Source of the DNA: Saprospiraceae bacterium
Lineage (GTDB): Bacteria; Bacteroidota; Bacteroidia; Chitinophagales; Saprospiraceae
Reading direction: 5' to 3'
Assembly (NCBI GenBank): GCA_016714985.1
Contig: JADKBS010000001.1
Coordinates: 825,001-889,000 of the forward strand
Length of the DNA stretch: 64,000 bases
Below, one piece after another: positions 26,504 to 37,587 of the stretch (position 1 is its first letter; each line of letters opens with the position of its first letter). The notes under the pieces were generated by a model, which was not told where the DNA came from, searched no databases, and saw only the letters and a program-made list of their open reading frames with translations. The position numbers and the translations under genes are program-made.

Positions 26504-29500
26504 ATGAAAACAAGATTTTTACCCTTCACACTTTTACTCCTCACACTTAGTTGGAATTCCTTGCAAGCACAATGGACAGGCCTGGGTACAGGTATCTCGG
26601 CCCCGCCAAGGTCCTTGTTTGGATTATCGGTCGTGAATGAAAACATCGTTTGGGGTTTCAGTTGGGACGAAATCAACATAGCTCCATCCAAGGAATTTAC
26701 CCGCACGCTCGATGGCGGCCAAACTTGGATTCCCGGCTTTTTGGATGAAGTGGATGCTGGTTTATATTCAGGCCATGTATTCGCTTTCAATGCGGATACG
26801 GCTTGGTTGAGCACCTCAAGCCTCCAAAACCCAGTGACTGGCAAAGTGTACAAAACCACGGATGGCGGAGAGACTTGGGTTTGGGTGGATACATTGTTCA
26901 ATGGGTTCAACCAGGCGCCCACCGCAATTCATTTCTTCGATGCGGAAAAAGGCGTGGCTTTCGGTGCGCCATTTTCAGCGTTCTACAATAACCAAATCCT
27001 AATTTATACGACCTCCGATGGTGGCAATAGCTGGACGGAGGTTGCTGTCCCGCCCCAGTTGGCTGGCGAGGGAATAACGGATAGGGTAGCCAATGGTGTC
27101 TATGCCGCCATTGGCAGTGAAATCTGGTTTCCTTCCACCAAAGGGCGGGTTTTTAAATCTTCTGATTACGGCAATACCTGGGCCGCTTACCAAGCACCTT
27201 TGCAGGGTGCGACGCCACATGACCCGATTTCCATTGCCATGAAAGACCATCTGAACGGGTTGCTCATTTCTGATAATCCCAATGAAGCATTTCGCACAAC
27301 CGATGGTGGTGAAACTTGGATTCCAATCGCTTTTCCAAGCCAACCAGCAGCATTTCAGGTTGAATACATCCCTGAAACTGAAGGCACGTACATCATACAC
27401 GATGGTTTTTTTCATAATTCTCCAGACATTCTTGTTACTTACGACGATGGTGAAAGCTGGCAAATTATCGCTACTAATGTCAGCATGGAATCCCTCGAAT
27501 TTCTTTCCCCAACTCTAGGATTTGGATGTACTGCATTCACCCATCCGAATTTTGGCGGCATGTACAAATGGTCAGGCCCCTCGCTCTCCGGGCGCATCTT
27601 CGTCAACGACGATGCCATCGGTGCCAACACAGGCTACAATTGGGCCGATGCCTTCACCGACCTGCAATCAGCCTTTGCCATTGCCGAGGCGGGCGACCAA
27701 ATCTGGGTGGCGGAGGGAACGTACAAGCCCGCAACTACGGGCGGACCGCAGACGGCTACCTTCTTGATTGACGAGGACTTGCGGCTATACGGGGGCTTCG
27801 TGGGCACTGAGACTAGCCTCTCGCACCGGGGCGACCCAGCCGACCACCCCGCTATCCTCTCCGGAGATGTGAATGGGAATGATGTGCCCGATGATTTCTC
27901 TCTCACTTACCGTTCAGACAATGTGCTGCATGTCCTTACCGTAAATTCAAATATTACCAATGAAACCCTAATTGATGGTTTCATAGTCGAAGGAGGACAA
28001 GCCGATGGAGCATCAGGGGGGCAAAAATCTGGGGTAGAGTATGTACTGCACTGGGTCTCTGTTATGAATCAATGTACCTTTCGGCAGAATTATGTAGCGT
28101 CTGATGGCGAGGGCAGCAGAATATACGCCAGCTCTGGCAATCCGACAATCTTCAAAAACTGCGTTTTCGAAAAAAACCAGGGCTCATTGAGCGGTGCAGT
28201 TCAAATTTCCCAACCTTCTTCCACTTCCTTCGGCGTTTCAATTGACTTTGACCATTGCACCTTCACAGAAAACAAAGCCTTTAATGGGGAGGGGGGAGGT
28301 TTACAGTTTTGGCCCAGGGGCAATAACTCTTATTTAAAGGTAAATGGATGCGAATTCACAGGCAACTCAGGCCGATACAATGCGACGGAGGGCTTTTATG
28401 CTTTATTGATGAAAGCGACAATCTGAGCAGCTATACAAATCCTTGTTGACAGTTGCTTTTTGCCGACAATACTTCGGAGGTTTACAACGGAGCCGGATTA
28501 AATGCATTTTTGGCAGGAAATGAAAATACCTTTTCTTTAACAAATTCGACCTTTGAAAACAATCACAGCGCCCATTATAGTGCGGTTCATATAGTGGGAT
28601 TAAGCAGCCAGGGAACAGTGGTGGTTGACAATTGCACCTTTTTCCAGAATTCAGCGGTGGATGGTGCAGGAGGGTTAACCCTCTATACCGCAAACGAGCC
28701 GAACGATATAAAATTTACAGTCAAGCAATGTAAGTTTATTGAGAATGAAACAATGCATTTCGGAGGGGCAATGGTGATTGTTACGTTGACCCCGGCAAGC
28801 CTCACTATTGAGGATTGTTTGTATCAAGGCAATAAAGCTGAGGTATCGGGAGGGGCAGTTGAAATTTTTACGGGAAAGGCCGAGGTCGGGTCAGCATTTC
28901 GCAATTGCATTATGCAGGGCAATGAAAGTCCGTTGGGTGCAGCTATCAGTAGCTACCCTTTTGACAGTGATTTTGGTGCTGGTTCGACGGATGCAAGCTT
29001 CACCTTTGAAAATTGCCTCATTGCAGAAAATTCTGGCGCAGGGGGGACGGTTTACCTCAAAGAAACAGGCAGCTTTAACTTTCTTAACTGCACCATCGCC
29101 AATAATGAAGCCGACGGGTTGGTGATGGATACCCCTTCAATAGCAAGTATTCAAAACACCATCCTCCACAACCCCGGCAACACCGAGTACACTCCCCTCA
29201 CCGATAACATCACCTTCAACTCCCACGGGGGCAACCTCATCGCCGACGCCAGCCTCGCAGGGCTGCTCACCATGGGCGACAAGCAGGGCCTCGACCCGTT
29301 CTTCGTGGGCGGCGGTGACTACCACCTGACCGAAGGCAGCCCTGCGTGGACGCTGGCAACCCCGATGGCGTGACCGCCACCGAAGACCTCGATGGCTTTC
29401 CCCGCAGCCAAGGTGGCCGTGTGGATATGGGCGCTTATGAAAGCCCGTTTGTGTCATCTACAAGGGAAATATTGGCTGGTGAGGTGGCGGTTTCTCCCAA

Positions 29501-29711
29501 CCCGGCGGGCAGTTTTTTGAACATCCAGCTTCCGGAAAATAGCGCTGGAGCACTCACAGTGCAGGTCTTCGACGCACAGGGCAGGCTGCTCCGCAACGAG
29601 CAGCTTTTCTTCGGCCAACCGCTTGACCTTCAGGGACTTGCCCCCTGCATGTACTCCCTGCGGGTGGTCGTGGGCGAGCGGGTGTTTGCGGGGAAATTCG
29701 TCAAGCAATAA
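26504..29711 (+). CDS. T9SS-secreted protein with BNR/YCF48-like propeller and beta-helix (frameshifted)
   Basis: About 1068 aa when joined. The signal peptide is MKTRFLPFTLLLLTLSWNSLQAQ. Residues 25-360 hold BNR/photosystem-assembly-like propeller blades with the recurrent TxDGGxTW motif. A pectate-lyase-like parallel beta-helix follows (from IFVNDDAIGANTGYNWADAF, with repeats such as CTFRQNYV, CVFEKNQG, CTFTENKAF, CKFIENETM). The C-terminus is a T9SS sorting domain from VSPNPAGSFLNIQLPE to KFVKQ. The frame changes near 28400 (also a TGA at 28447-28449) and near 29345, where one missing G restores SPAVDAGNPDG. Likely a surface adhesin or polysaccharide-interacting protein, exported by T9SS. 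It is the first of three tandem plus-strand genes with related tails. Confidence 0.8.
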
Positions 29712-29722
29712 TTTTATCTTTT

Positions 29723-29756
29723 CGTCCTCCGCAGGTCTTCAACCTCACGGAGGACG
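29723..29756 (+). terminator. Probable terminator after the beta-helix protein
   Basis: A 9-bp stem CGTCCTCCG/CGGAGGACG with an extra AGGT/ACCT inner pairing lies 12 bases after the stop. Only TTTC follows, so termination strength is uncertain. Confidence 0.6.
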
Positions 29757-29780
29757 TTTCGTGAATTTCAATTTTACTTT

Positions 29781-31441
29781 ATGAAAACAACAATTTTTAC
29801 CCTACTTCTTCTCATTTCCTGCTGCCAGTGGCTGGAGGCACAGTGCCCGGTGGACATCACTTTTTCCACGCAGGGGCAGATTGATAGTTTTCAAATCAAT
29901 TATCCCGGGTGTACTGATTTTCTAGAATGTGACTATCCAAGGCAACGATATTGCAAATCTAAATGGGCTGCTTGGGGTTGATTCCATCGGTGGCGATTTG
30001 ACCATTATAAGTAATCCGACACTAACTTCGTTGAGTGGACTGAACGGTCTAATTTCTGTATCAAGACTTTTCATTGAAAACAATGACACTTTGAGTACTT
30101 TAACGGGTCTTGAGGGCCTCCATTCGCTCAAAGGCTTATCTATTTCCAGTAATGATGTATTAACCGCTTTGAATGGGCTGGAAAGCCTCACTACTGTTTG
30201 GGGCATCGGGATTTTCCTTGAAAACAATACAGCGCTAACCTCTTTGAACGGGTTGGACAACCTCATTTCAGTGCCACAAGTTGGAGCACTTCTTCCAACT
30301 AAATTTTCAATTATCAATAATCCTTCATTGGTTAATCTCAGTGGATTGGGAAATCTTTCTTCAGCCTCCAATATTGTGATTCAGGATAATAGTTCCATAG
30401 TTTCATTAAACGAATTAGGAAATCTATCTTCTGTTGGACATCTCATTATTGCAAATAATGAAAACTAACCCTCTTTGGTTGGCTTAGAGGGTATCCAGGC
30501 TGTTGGGAGTCTCCGTATTGTGGACAATGATGAGTTGGCATTTTTAAGCAATCTGGACAGTATGGTTTCTATTAAGTATCTCGAAATTGATAACAATAAG
30601 TCCTTGGTTTCTTTGAGTGGGTTAGATAATCTTTCATTAATCGGTTCGTCATCATGGGTTGATTTTGGAACTTATGGTGCAGAATCATAAACAATATAAA
30701 TTTGAAACTCACTACAAGGTCTGAGAAAATCTTGACACTGTTGGAAATGGATATTTTGTGGTTGATGGCAATCCTTCCTTAACTTCCCTGATTGGTTTGA
30801 CAAACCTTTCTTATGCCTCGGAATTTGTTGTTGAAAATAATGAAGCCTTGTCTTCAATGGAAGGCCCTGATAATCTTGCGTCAGTAGGGTATCTTATTGT
30901 TGCAAACAATATGATACTAACTTCCCTGAACGGATTGGAAAACCTGACTTCTGTATGGTCGTTGCAGATAGAAAATAATGCTGCATTGCAATCCCAGGCG
31001 GATTAGATTATATTAACTACATACCAATTCCTCAGGATGCCGCAATTTATATCAATACCTGCCCTAACCTTTCCACATGCGAAGTCAAAAGTATTTGTGA
31101 CTACATACAAAATGGTGGTTACGCTGAAATTTCCAACAACGCCCCCGGCTGCAACAGCGTCCCAGAAGTCGAAGTAGCCTGTGCTGCGTCGGGTGTATTT
31201 GACCTTTCCAAAGCAGGTAATATTTTGGAAACATTTCCCAACCCCGCCACAGATTTCCTCACCCTCCAACTACCCGAAACAACCGAACCGCCAACCGTCC
31301 AAGTCTTCGACGCACAAAGGCAGGCTGGCGTTGCTCGCCTCCGGCCAACAGCTTGACGTTCAAGCACTTGCCCCCGGCATGTACTCCCTGCGGGTGGTCG
31401 TGGGCGAGCGGGTGTTTGCGGGGAAATTCGTCAAGCAATAA
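29781..31441 (+). pseudogene. T9SS-secreted protein with leucine-rich receptor L-domain-like repeats, heavily broken
   Basis: Signal peptide MKTTIFTLLLLISCCQWLEAQ is followed by about 15 repeats of roughly 24 residues with the pattern NNPxLTSLxGLxxLxSV (for example ISNPTLTSLSGLNGLISV, ENNTALTSLNGLDNLISV). These resemble bacterial receptor-L-domain or LRR proteins. The C-terminal T9SS tail begins ETFPNPATDFLTLQLPE and ends GKFVKQ. Breaks are a +1 shift near 29925, an in-frame TAA at 30466-30468, stops and a shift between 30687 and 30758, and further shifts near 30995 and 31315. With five or more lesions in 1.6 kb it may be a true pseudogene, but the repeats and the general indel pattern of this window make sequence error possible. 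Its last 74 bases, running past the stop, are identical to those of the preceding gene. Confidence 0.7.
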
Positions 31442-31451
31442 TTTTATCTTT

Positions 31452-31484
31452 CGTCCTTTGCAGGATGGTTGCCTGTGAAGGACG
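31452..31484 (+). terminator. Rho-independent terminator
   Basis: CGTCCTTTGCAGG (31452-31464) pairs with CCTGTGAAGGACG (31472-31484), giving a 13-bp stem with one or two mismatches, followed by TTTTT. It starts 10 bases after the L-domain gene stop. Confidence 0.8.
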
Positions 31485-31509
31485 TTTTTAACTTTTAAAT
31501 ACTTACCTT

Positions 31510-34064
31510 ATGAAGAAGAGCATTTTTACTTTCGATGGTTTTGGTTTTTGGGTTAACCGACGGTCTGTTTGGGCAGGCAGGGGCGCTAGATGCCAGCTTT
31601 GGATTTGGTGGTATTGCCACCACGTCTTTGCTTTTAGGCTATGACAAAGCGAGTTCAGTTGCCATACAGGCCGATGGTAAAATCGTGGTCGGGGGGACTT
31701 CACAAAATGGCACCGCAGGCCCCGGGTTCACTTTAGCGCGGTACAATGCCGACGGAGATTTAGACCTTGATTTCGGTGCAGCAGGCGTTGTCACCTCAAA
31801 TTTTGGCGGTTCTTCATGGGCGAATGCGATAGCGATACAACCCGATGGTAAAATCGTCGCAGTAGGGGTCTTGGGTTATATCCAATTGGCCATTGCCAGA
31901 TACAATGTGGATGGCACATTGGATGATGGGTTTGGTTTAAATGGATTGGTAACTGATTCGGTTGGATTTCCAGTAGGCGGGCTTGCTGTGGCGATTCAGC
32001 CAGATGGGAAAATCGTAGCGGCTGGTGGAGGGTTTTTTGCTCGATACGATATAAATGGGATACCAGACAGCAGCTTCGCAGGAGATGGGATTATTGAGGG
32101 TATTGACATGGATATACGCTCCATTGCAGTACAGCAGGATGGAAAAATTGTGGCGGTCGGTTCAGCCAATTTTGATCAGTTAATAGCCAGGTTTAATGCA
32201 GATGGAACGATGGACAACAGTTTTGGCTTGAATGGTTTCATAAATCACGACTTCAGCATAGCCAACGCAGTGGGTTTGCAAACAGACATGAAAATCGTTG
32301 TAGCAGGTCATCAGGGATGGGGCAACTTTGTCCTGTCCCGGTACAATCCGGACGGAATGCTGGACAGCACGTTCGCCTCGGTTGGGACAGTTTCTACTGA
32401 TTTTGGTAGCGTTGTCACGGTTAATGCAATCGCATTGTTGCCAGACGGGAAAATTGTGGCGGCAGGACGCCTGGGCATCTTCAGTGATTTTGCACTTGCT
32501 AGTTACAACCCAGATGGGTCGCTGGACAACGGTTTCGGCTTGAATGGAAAACTGACCACCGATTTTGGCGGAGGAAATGACGAAGCCTCCTCGCTTGCCT
32601 TGCAGCCTGATGGAAAAATAATTGCAGTTGGAAATGCCAACTTCAATATTGACAGTGACTTTGCTTTGGCCCGGTACACTCCCAATGGAGCGCTGGATGT
32701 CACTTTCGGCTTGGGAGGCATAGTGTCTGTAGCTATTGGTATGGGGACAGCGACAGTTACCGCTTCAGTCTTGCAGCCTGATGGAAAGATTCTGATGGCA
32801 GGTTCAATTTTGCATGGTGCTCCGGGATATGGTTCCGAAGATTTCTTTAACAGGTTTATTATGGTTCGTTACAATGAGGACGGAACCTTGGATGCCAGTT
32901 TCGGTTCAGGAGGCATTTATTTAGGTTTTATTGTTGGAGAAGGATTTGATTATGGCTTTAGTGTAAATGCACTGGCAATTCAAGCAGATGGTAATATCCT
33001 GGTAGGGATAACAAGTTTTTACCATCCAGGGATGTCCAGTGGAGGAATTAGCCGATTCTTTCCCGACGGCACCCCAGATACCGTTTCAGTGAGTTTTCCG
33101 TCGTGTGCTTTCTGCTTCTCCGGTGTAAACGCATTAGCTGTGCAGCCAGACGGAAAAATCATTGCTGGAGGTCAGGTGAATTCAAATTTCGTCCTTGCAC
33201 GGAATAATCCAGATGGCACTTTTGACGAAGATTTTGGCTTGGAAGGCGTATTGGAAATTGATTTTGGTGGATATGAAGCTGGAAGCGCTCTGGCTGTTCA
33301 GCCTAATGGAAGCATAGTCATTGCTGGTGAAACCACTCAAAATAATTCTATCGCACTTGCCCGATGTACTCCCGAAGGCATATTGGACAACAACTTCGGA
33401 AATGGGGGTAAGGTGATTTCGCCGGACTTTGGCGGAGCCAATGATGTGGCCCTTCAACCCGATGGGAAAATCGTGGTAGGCGGCAACTTAGTCTTGGCTC
33501 GTTATGAAACCAATGGCGCTTTGGACAATAGCTTTGGTTTCAATGGCAAAGTAGATTTGGATTTTATCGCCCACTCGTTAACCCTCCAACCTGATGGAAA
33601 GATTTTGGCTACGGGGATTGGCGTGTTGGCACGTTTTAACTCCGATGGAACTTTAGACGGTGCTTTTGGGGCAGGAGGAATGTTGATTACGAGACATCGG
33701 GGAATACCTGTCAACAAATTACGTCGCCCTCCAACCCGACGGCAAAATCGTCGTGGCAGGCGAGTCGGATGGCGACTTCGCCGTCGCCCGCTACCTTTCC
33801 GGCTTGGAAACGGGTGTGTTTGAAAAACCGGAATCAAACGTTTCTATGTTAGACCTCTCGCCCAATCCCGCTTCTGATTTCTTGAATATCCAACTATCAG
33901 AAACTACCGCCCCACCCACCGTGCAAGTCTTCGACGCACAGGGCAGACTGGTGCTGCTCGCCACTGGGCAAAGGCTTGACATTCAGGGGCTTGCAGCGGG
34001 CATCTACTCGCTACGGTCCGTCGTGGGCGAGCGGGTGTTTGTGAGGAAGTTCGTGAAGCAGTAG
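31510..34064 (+). CDS. T9SS-secreted delta-60 repeat protein (frameshifted at both ends)
   Basis: About 850 aa when joined. Fourteen delta-60 (DUF5122) repeats of about 50 residues follow the pattern LALQPDGKIVAVG...FALARYNPDGSLDNGFGLNG, probably forming beta-propellers. The natural start is the ATG at 31510. Removing one base near 31519 yields MKKAFLLSMVLVFGLTDGLFGQ, a convincing signal peptide, whereas the uninterrupted frame begins only at 31535. Another +1 shift near 33715 separates the last repeat from the T9SS tail (LSPNPASDFLNIQLSE to VRKFVKQ). Function of delta-60 proteins is not established; the tail implies T9SS export to the surface or medium. A hairpin terminator follows. Confidence 0.85.
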
Positions 34065-34076
34065 TTTACAAACACC

Positions 34077-34111
34077 AATCGGGCGGATGAATTTTTACCG
34101 TCCGCCCGATT
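34077..34111. terminator. Bidirectional terminator between convergent genes
   Basis: AATCGGGCGGA (34077-34087) pairs perfectly with TCCGCCCGATT (34101-34111) around a 13-nt loop, between the stops of the delta-60 gene and the convergent gene at 34136. Confidence 0.75.
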
Positions 34112-34135
34112 GCCTATTAATGGTTGAATTTTGCT

Positions 34136-35757
34136 TCAATACTTCGCAAACTTCTCCCAACCGACCCGTTCCCCAGCCAGTATTTGTAGGAAATAAACCC
34201 CATCCGTTAAATCACCCATCTGCAAGGTTTGGCGCTGTTCGGTGATGGCGGTTTTGTAAACCAACTGTCCGGCAGGGTTGAAAATATGGGCCTTGACAAC
34301 TGTGTAGTCCATATCGGTTGGCAGTTCAATATTAAGCTCGTCTAACACGGCGTTAAAGGCGTGGTGGAAGGCGATGGGCAATGGCTCGTGGGGGCGGCGA
34401 CCAGCACTTCCGTGCAGCTCACATCGTTGTCGTTGTTGGTTTCGAGGTGGAGGTTGGGGAGGGAGGTCCACATGCAAAGTTCAAGCTGCTCACCCGTGGG
34501 ATTTGAACTGAACCAAACCTCTTGGTCGCCCCATGTCAACTGCATGGAAGCGTTGGGCTGTAAATTCAGGTTTTCAAATGACTTGGAAAACGATTGCACC
34601 AGGGCACATTCCCAGATAAAGATATTGTCGTACGGAAATGAGAAGTTGACTGTCAAGCTATTGATGACCGAGGGGCCATTGTTCTTGACCGTGACGGAAA
34701 TATTGGGTACGGTTGCCTTGTAATACCAGTTAAAGTTTTGGACCTGAATAGGGCTGCTTTGGGAAACCTGGACTAGTGCCACATCGGCATTGGTTTGGGC
34801 CGTCGAACCGTCGTTCCTGAAATCCTTTATAAATGCTGACTGGTTTTCATGACCATTGTTGCCATACTGCTCACCTCCACCGACAATGAAGCCATCATCC
34901 GCAAAAGCGACAGAGGTAAAGGTCTGATTGTGGTCTGATAGGGACATAGTACCTATTGGGGTTAATCCAAAATCCAATCTTACGACTGAAGGGGCTGAAG
35001 TCAGTACGGCGATTTCATCTTGGGTAAAAGAAACGTCCTGTATGGCATCGCCCTGTTGCTGAAAAAAAGCCATTGGCGCAAAATCAGCATCATACAATTG
35101 GAGCACGTCACCTTGTTGCGCAAGGTAACTGCCATTGGGCAGGATTTCTATGCGGTCAAGAATTAGATTGGGCAAGGTGTCAATGAAACTGCCGCTCGGG
35201 GAAATCCTAATAAGGCCATTTATTGTAGCCACGAGCAGTTCGTCGGCGGTGTTGACGACCATATCTTTTGCCCAATTCCACGGCACATTTACCGACCAAA
35301 GTCGCGTTCCATTGTCTGTGATTTTTGTAAGCCCTCCTTCAAACTGGTCAGCAATTGCGATGCTGTTGTCATTGAACTTAGCGATTATACTACTGCCATT
35401 GGTATTGCCTGTTGCCATTTCGTTCCAGTTTTTGTCGTATCTGATAAAATAGCCTACCAATACATCACATGCTATGCCTCCTGTGACGTACATTAGCGAG
35501 GAGTCTTGCAGTTCGACCATGCCCGAGGCTCCTTCTCCTTCGAAAATAGCGGCAAAGCTTTCAAAAACCTTGCTGCCGGTGGCATCAAAGACGGAGAACC
35601 CAGCTCCGTTGCTGTGCAGTAAGACCCAATGACCCTGGGAGGTGCGCAGGATGTCGGCAGTGCTATCGGAAAAAATATGGTTGCCCACCCATTCGATTTG
35701 GCCGTAGGCAAAATTGGTAAGGAGGAACAGGAGGGCAGAGAAGACGTTTTTCATCAT
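34136..35757 (-). CDS. T9SS-secreted propeller-like protein (frameshifted near the 3' end)
   Basis: About 540 aa. Signal peptide MMKNVFSALLFLLTNFAYGQ (either Met may start). The N-terminal 330 residues read as a WD/quinoprotein-like propeller (HWVLLHSNGAGFSVFD, SSIIAKFNDNSIAIADQ, LLVATINGLIRISPSGSFI). A CARDB/DUF11-like beta-sandwich comes next (PNISVTVKNNGPSVINSLTV). The end is a T9SS-type tail (LNIELPTDMDYTVVKAHIFN, TDGVYFLQILAGERVGWEKF). The frame shifts near 34385, in a short C run, between the sandwich and the tail. It converges on the delta-60 gene and is divergent from the M28 peptidase. Function unknown; T9SS cargo by its tail. Confidence 0.8.
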
Positions 35758-35892
35758 ACAGGATTTGAAATTCAGTAAAGTTGCAATTTAACCCAAATCT
35801 TTTCACTTTGGCCCTTGCCCAACACTATTTTTCGCTATTCAAGCAACAAAAGCCCGATTTTTGCTGTCTATCTGGCAGTTAAAAAAATGACA

Positions 35893-37524
35893 ATGAAAAA
35901 ACTCCTGCTCGCCACGGCCTTTGCCGCTTCACAGGTTGCCTTGCTTGCGCAACTATCGCCCGAACTGGCCGTCACGCCCCCCGACCATCCGCACCTGACC
36001 TCGACGGCGACTGCTGCTCCTTATGCAGCTACTATCACCGCTGAAGATATGCGCAGCTACCTCAGCGTGCTGGCCTCAGATGAGTTCGAGGGACGGGAGA
36101 CGGGCGAGGAGGGCCAGCGCAAGGCCGCCGATTTCATTGCCGCCCATTTCGAAAAGCTCGGCTTGCCCAAAATTGGCAACGATGGCACCTATTTCCAAAA
36201 CATCGCCTTCACCGCCGAAAGCTGGGACAACGGCCAAATCGAACTGACCATCAACGGTGAGGGCTACCGCCACCTCAGCGACTTCGTTTCCTTCCCCAGC
36301 GCCAACAGCAACCGGGAGCGCTTCGCAACGGAGGAGGTAGTCTTCCTCGGCTATGGCATTGACGACCCCAAGTACAGCGATTATGCTGGCCGCAACGTGC
36401 AGGACAAGACCATCCTTATCTACATGGATGAACCAGTGGACAACAACGGCAACTCATGGCTCACGGGCACGCCGGAGCTTTCTGCTTGGAGCACCGATTG
36501 GCGCAAGAAACTGGAAGTGGCCCACCAATATGGCGTGGCCACCGTGCTGCTCATTGATGCCGACATCAAAAAAACGGTGGGCGAGGCCCGCAAGACCCTC
36601 CTTAGCAGCGAGATGCATATGGGCGAGGGCGGCAACCCAGAGGGGCGCTACGCCAACAATATGTTCATTTCCAGCACCTTGGCAAAGGAAATAGTGGGCA
36701 AAAAGATGAAGAAGTTCGTCAAACTGAGGGATGGCATCAAGAAGTCCGGAAAGCCTGCCAGCATGGGGTTCCCCGCCCGCCTGAGCATGGTGCAGAAGAA
36801 GAACAAACGCCAGCTGTTAGGCTCCAATGTGCTTGGCTACTTGGAAGGCAGCGACCCGCTCTACAAGCACGAGGTCGTGGTCGTGTCGGCACATTATGAC
36901 CACTTAGGCAAAAAAGGCCCGGCCATCTACCATGGAGCCGATGACAACGGCTCTGGCAGCAGCATGGTCATGGATATTGCACAAGCCTTCGTGGAGGCGA
37001 AAAAAGCGGGTAACAGCCCTCGTCGTAGCATCCTATTCCTGTTGGTGAGCGGTGAGGAGAAGGGCTTGCTCGGTTCTGAGTATTACTCGGAACACCCCAT
37101 TTTCCCCTTGGAAAACACCGTGGCCGATGTGAACGTGGACATGGTGGGCCGCACTGATTCCAAACACGACAGCAACCCGAACTATATCTATGTCATTGGT
37201 TCCAATCGCCTCAGCACCGAACTGCACGACATTAACGAGGCTGCCAACGAGGCTTATGCCCAACTCGACCTCGACTATACCTACAACGCCAAGAACGATC
37301 CAAATCGCTTCTATTACCGCAGCGACCACTATAATTTTGCGAAGAAGGGCATCCCTTCCATCTTCTACTTCTCCGGCACCCACAAGGACTACCACCAGCC
37401 GAGCGACACGGTGGACAAAATCATGTTCGAAAAAATGGAGAAGATTGGCAACTTGATTTTTTATACGACGTGGGAGTTGGCGAACAGGGAGAGGAGGATT
37501 AAGGTGAATGTGAAGGAGGACTAA
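35893..37524 (+). CDS. M28 family zinc peptidase with PA domain (secreted)
   Basis: A 543-aa metallo-aminopeptidase or carboxypeptidase. The start is set at MKKLLLATAFAASQVALLAQ, a normal signal peptide; an ATG two codons earlier is possible. A protease-associated (PA) insert (VVFLGYGIDDPKYSDYAGRN, KTILIYMDEP) lies at about 120-250. The co-catalytic zinc ligands of M28 are visible: His and Asp in VSAHYDHLG, Asp in HGADDNGSGSSM, Glu-Glu in VSGEEKGLLGSEYY, Asp in NVDMVGRTD and His near the end in SGTHKDYHQPSDT. It removes residues from peptides in the periplasm or outside. It lacks a T9SS tail. It converges with porV, sharing a perfect bidirectional terminator. Confidence 0.94.
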   Translation: MKKLLLATAFAASQVALLAQLSPELAVTPPDHPHLTSTATAAPYAATITAEDMRSYLSVLASDEFEGRETGEEGQRKAADFIAAHFEKLGLPKIGNDGTYFQNIAFTAESWDNGQIELTINGEGYRHLSDFVSFPSANSNRERFATEEVVFLGYGIDDPKYSDYAGRNVQDKTILIYMDEPVDNNGNSWLTGTPELSAWSTDWRKKLEVAHQYGVATVLLIDADIKKTVGEARKTLLSSEMHMGEGGNPEGRYANNMFISSTLAKEIVGKKMKKFVKLRDGIKKSGKPASMGFPARLSMVQKKNKRQLLGSNVLGYLEGSDPLYKHEVVVVSAHYDHLGKKGPAIYHGADDNGSGSSMVMDIAQAFVEAKKAGNSPRRSILFLLVSGEEKGLLGSEYYSEHPIFPLENTVADVNVDMVGRTDSKHDSNPNYIYVIGSNRLSTELHDINEAANEAYAQLDLDYTYNAKNDPNRFYYRSDHYNFAKKGIPSIFYFSGTHKDYHQPSDTVDKIMFEKMEKIGNLIFYTTWELANRERRIKVNVKED

Positions 37525-37530
37525 GTAGGT

Positions 37531-37573
37531 GGAACAAAAAAGGCAGTGCTTACGACACTGCCTTTTTTGTTCC
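37531..37573. terminator. Bidirectional Rho-independent terminator
   Basis: GGAACAAAAAAGGCAGTG (37531-37548) pairs perfectly over 18 bp with 37556-37573 around a 7-nt loop, with A- and T-runs on the two arms. It serves the M28 gene on the plus strand and porV on the minus strand. Confidence 0.92.
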
Positions 37574-37587
37574 ATCAAAGGATATTT

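Noticed and set aside
30466..30468. Recoded TAA in the L-domain gene
   Set aside because: Other lesions surround it, so it is more likely error or decay than recoding.
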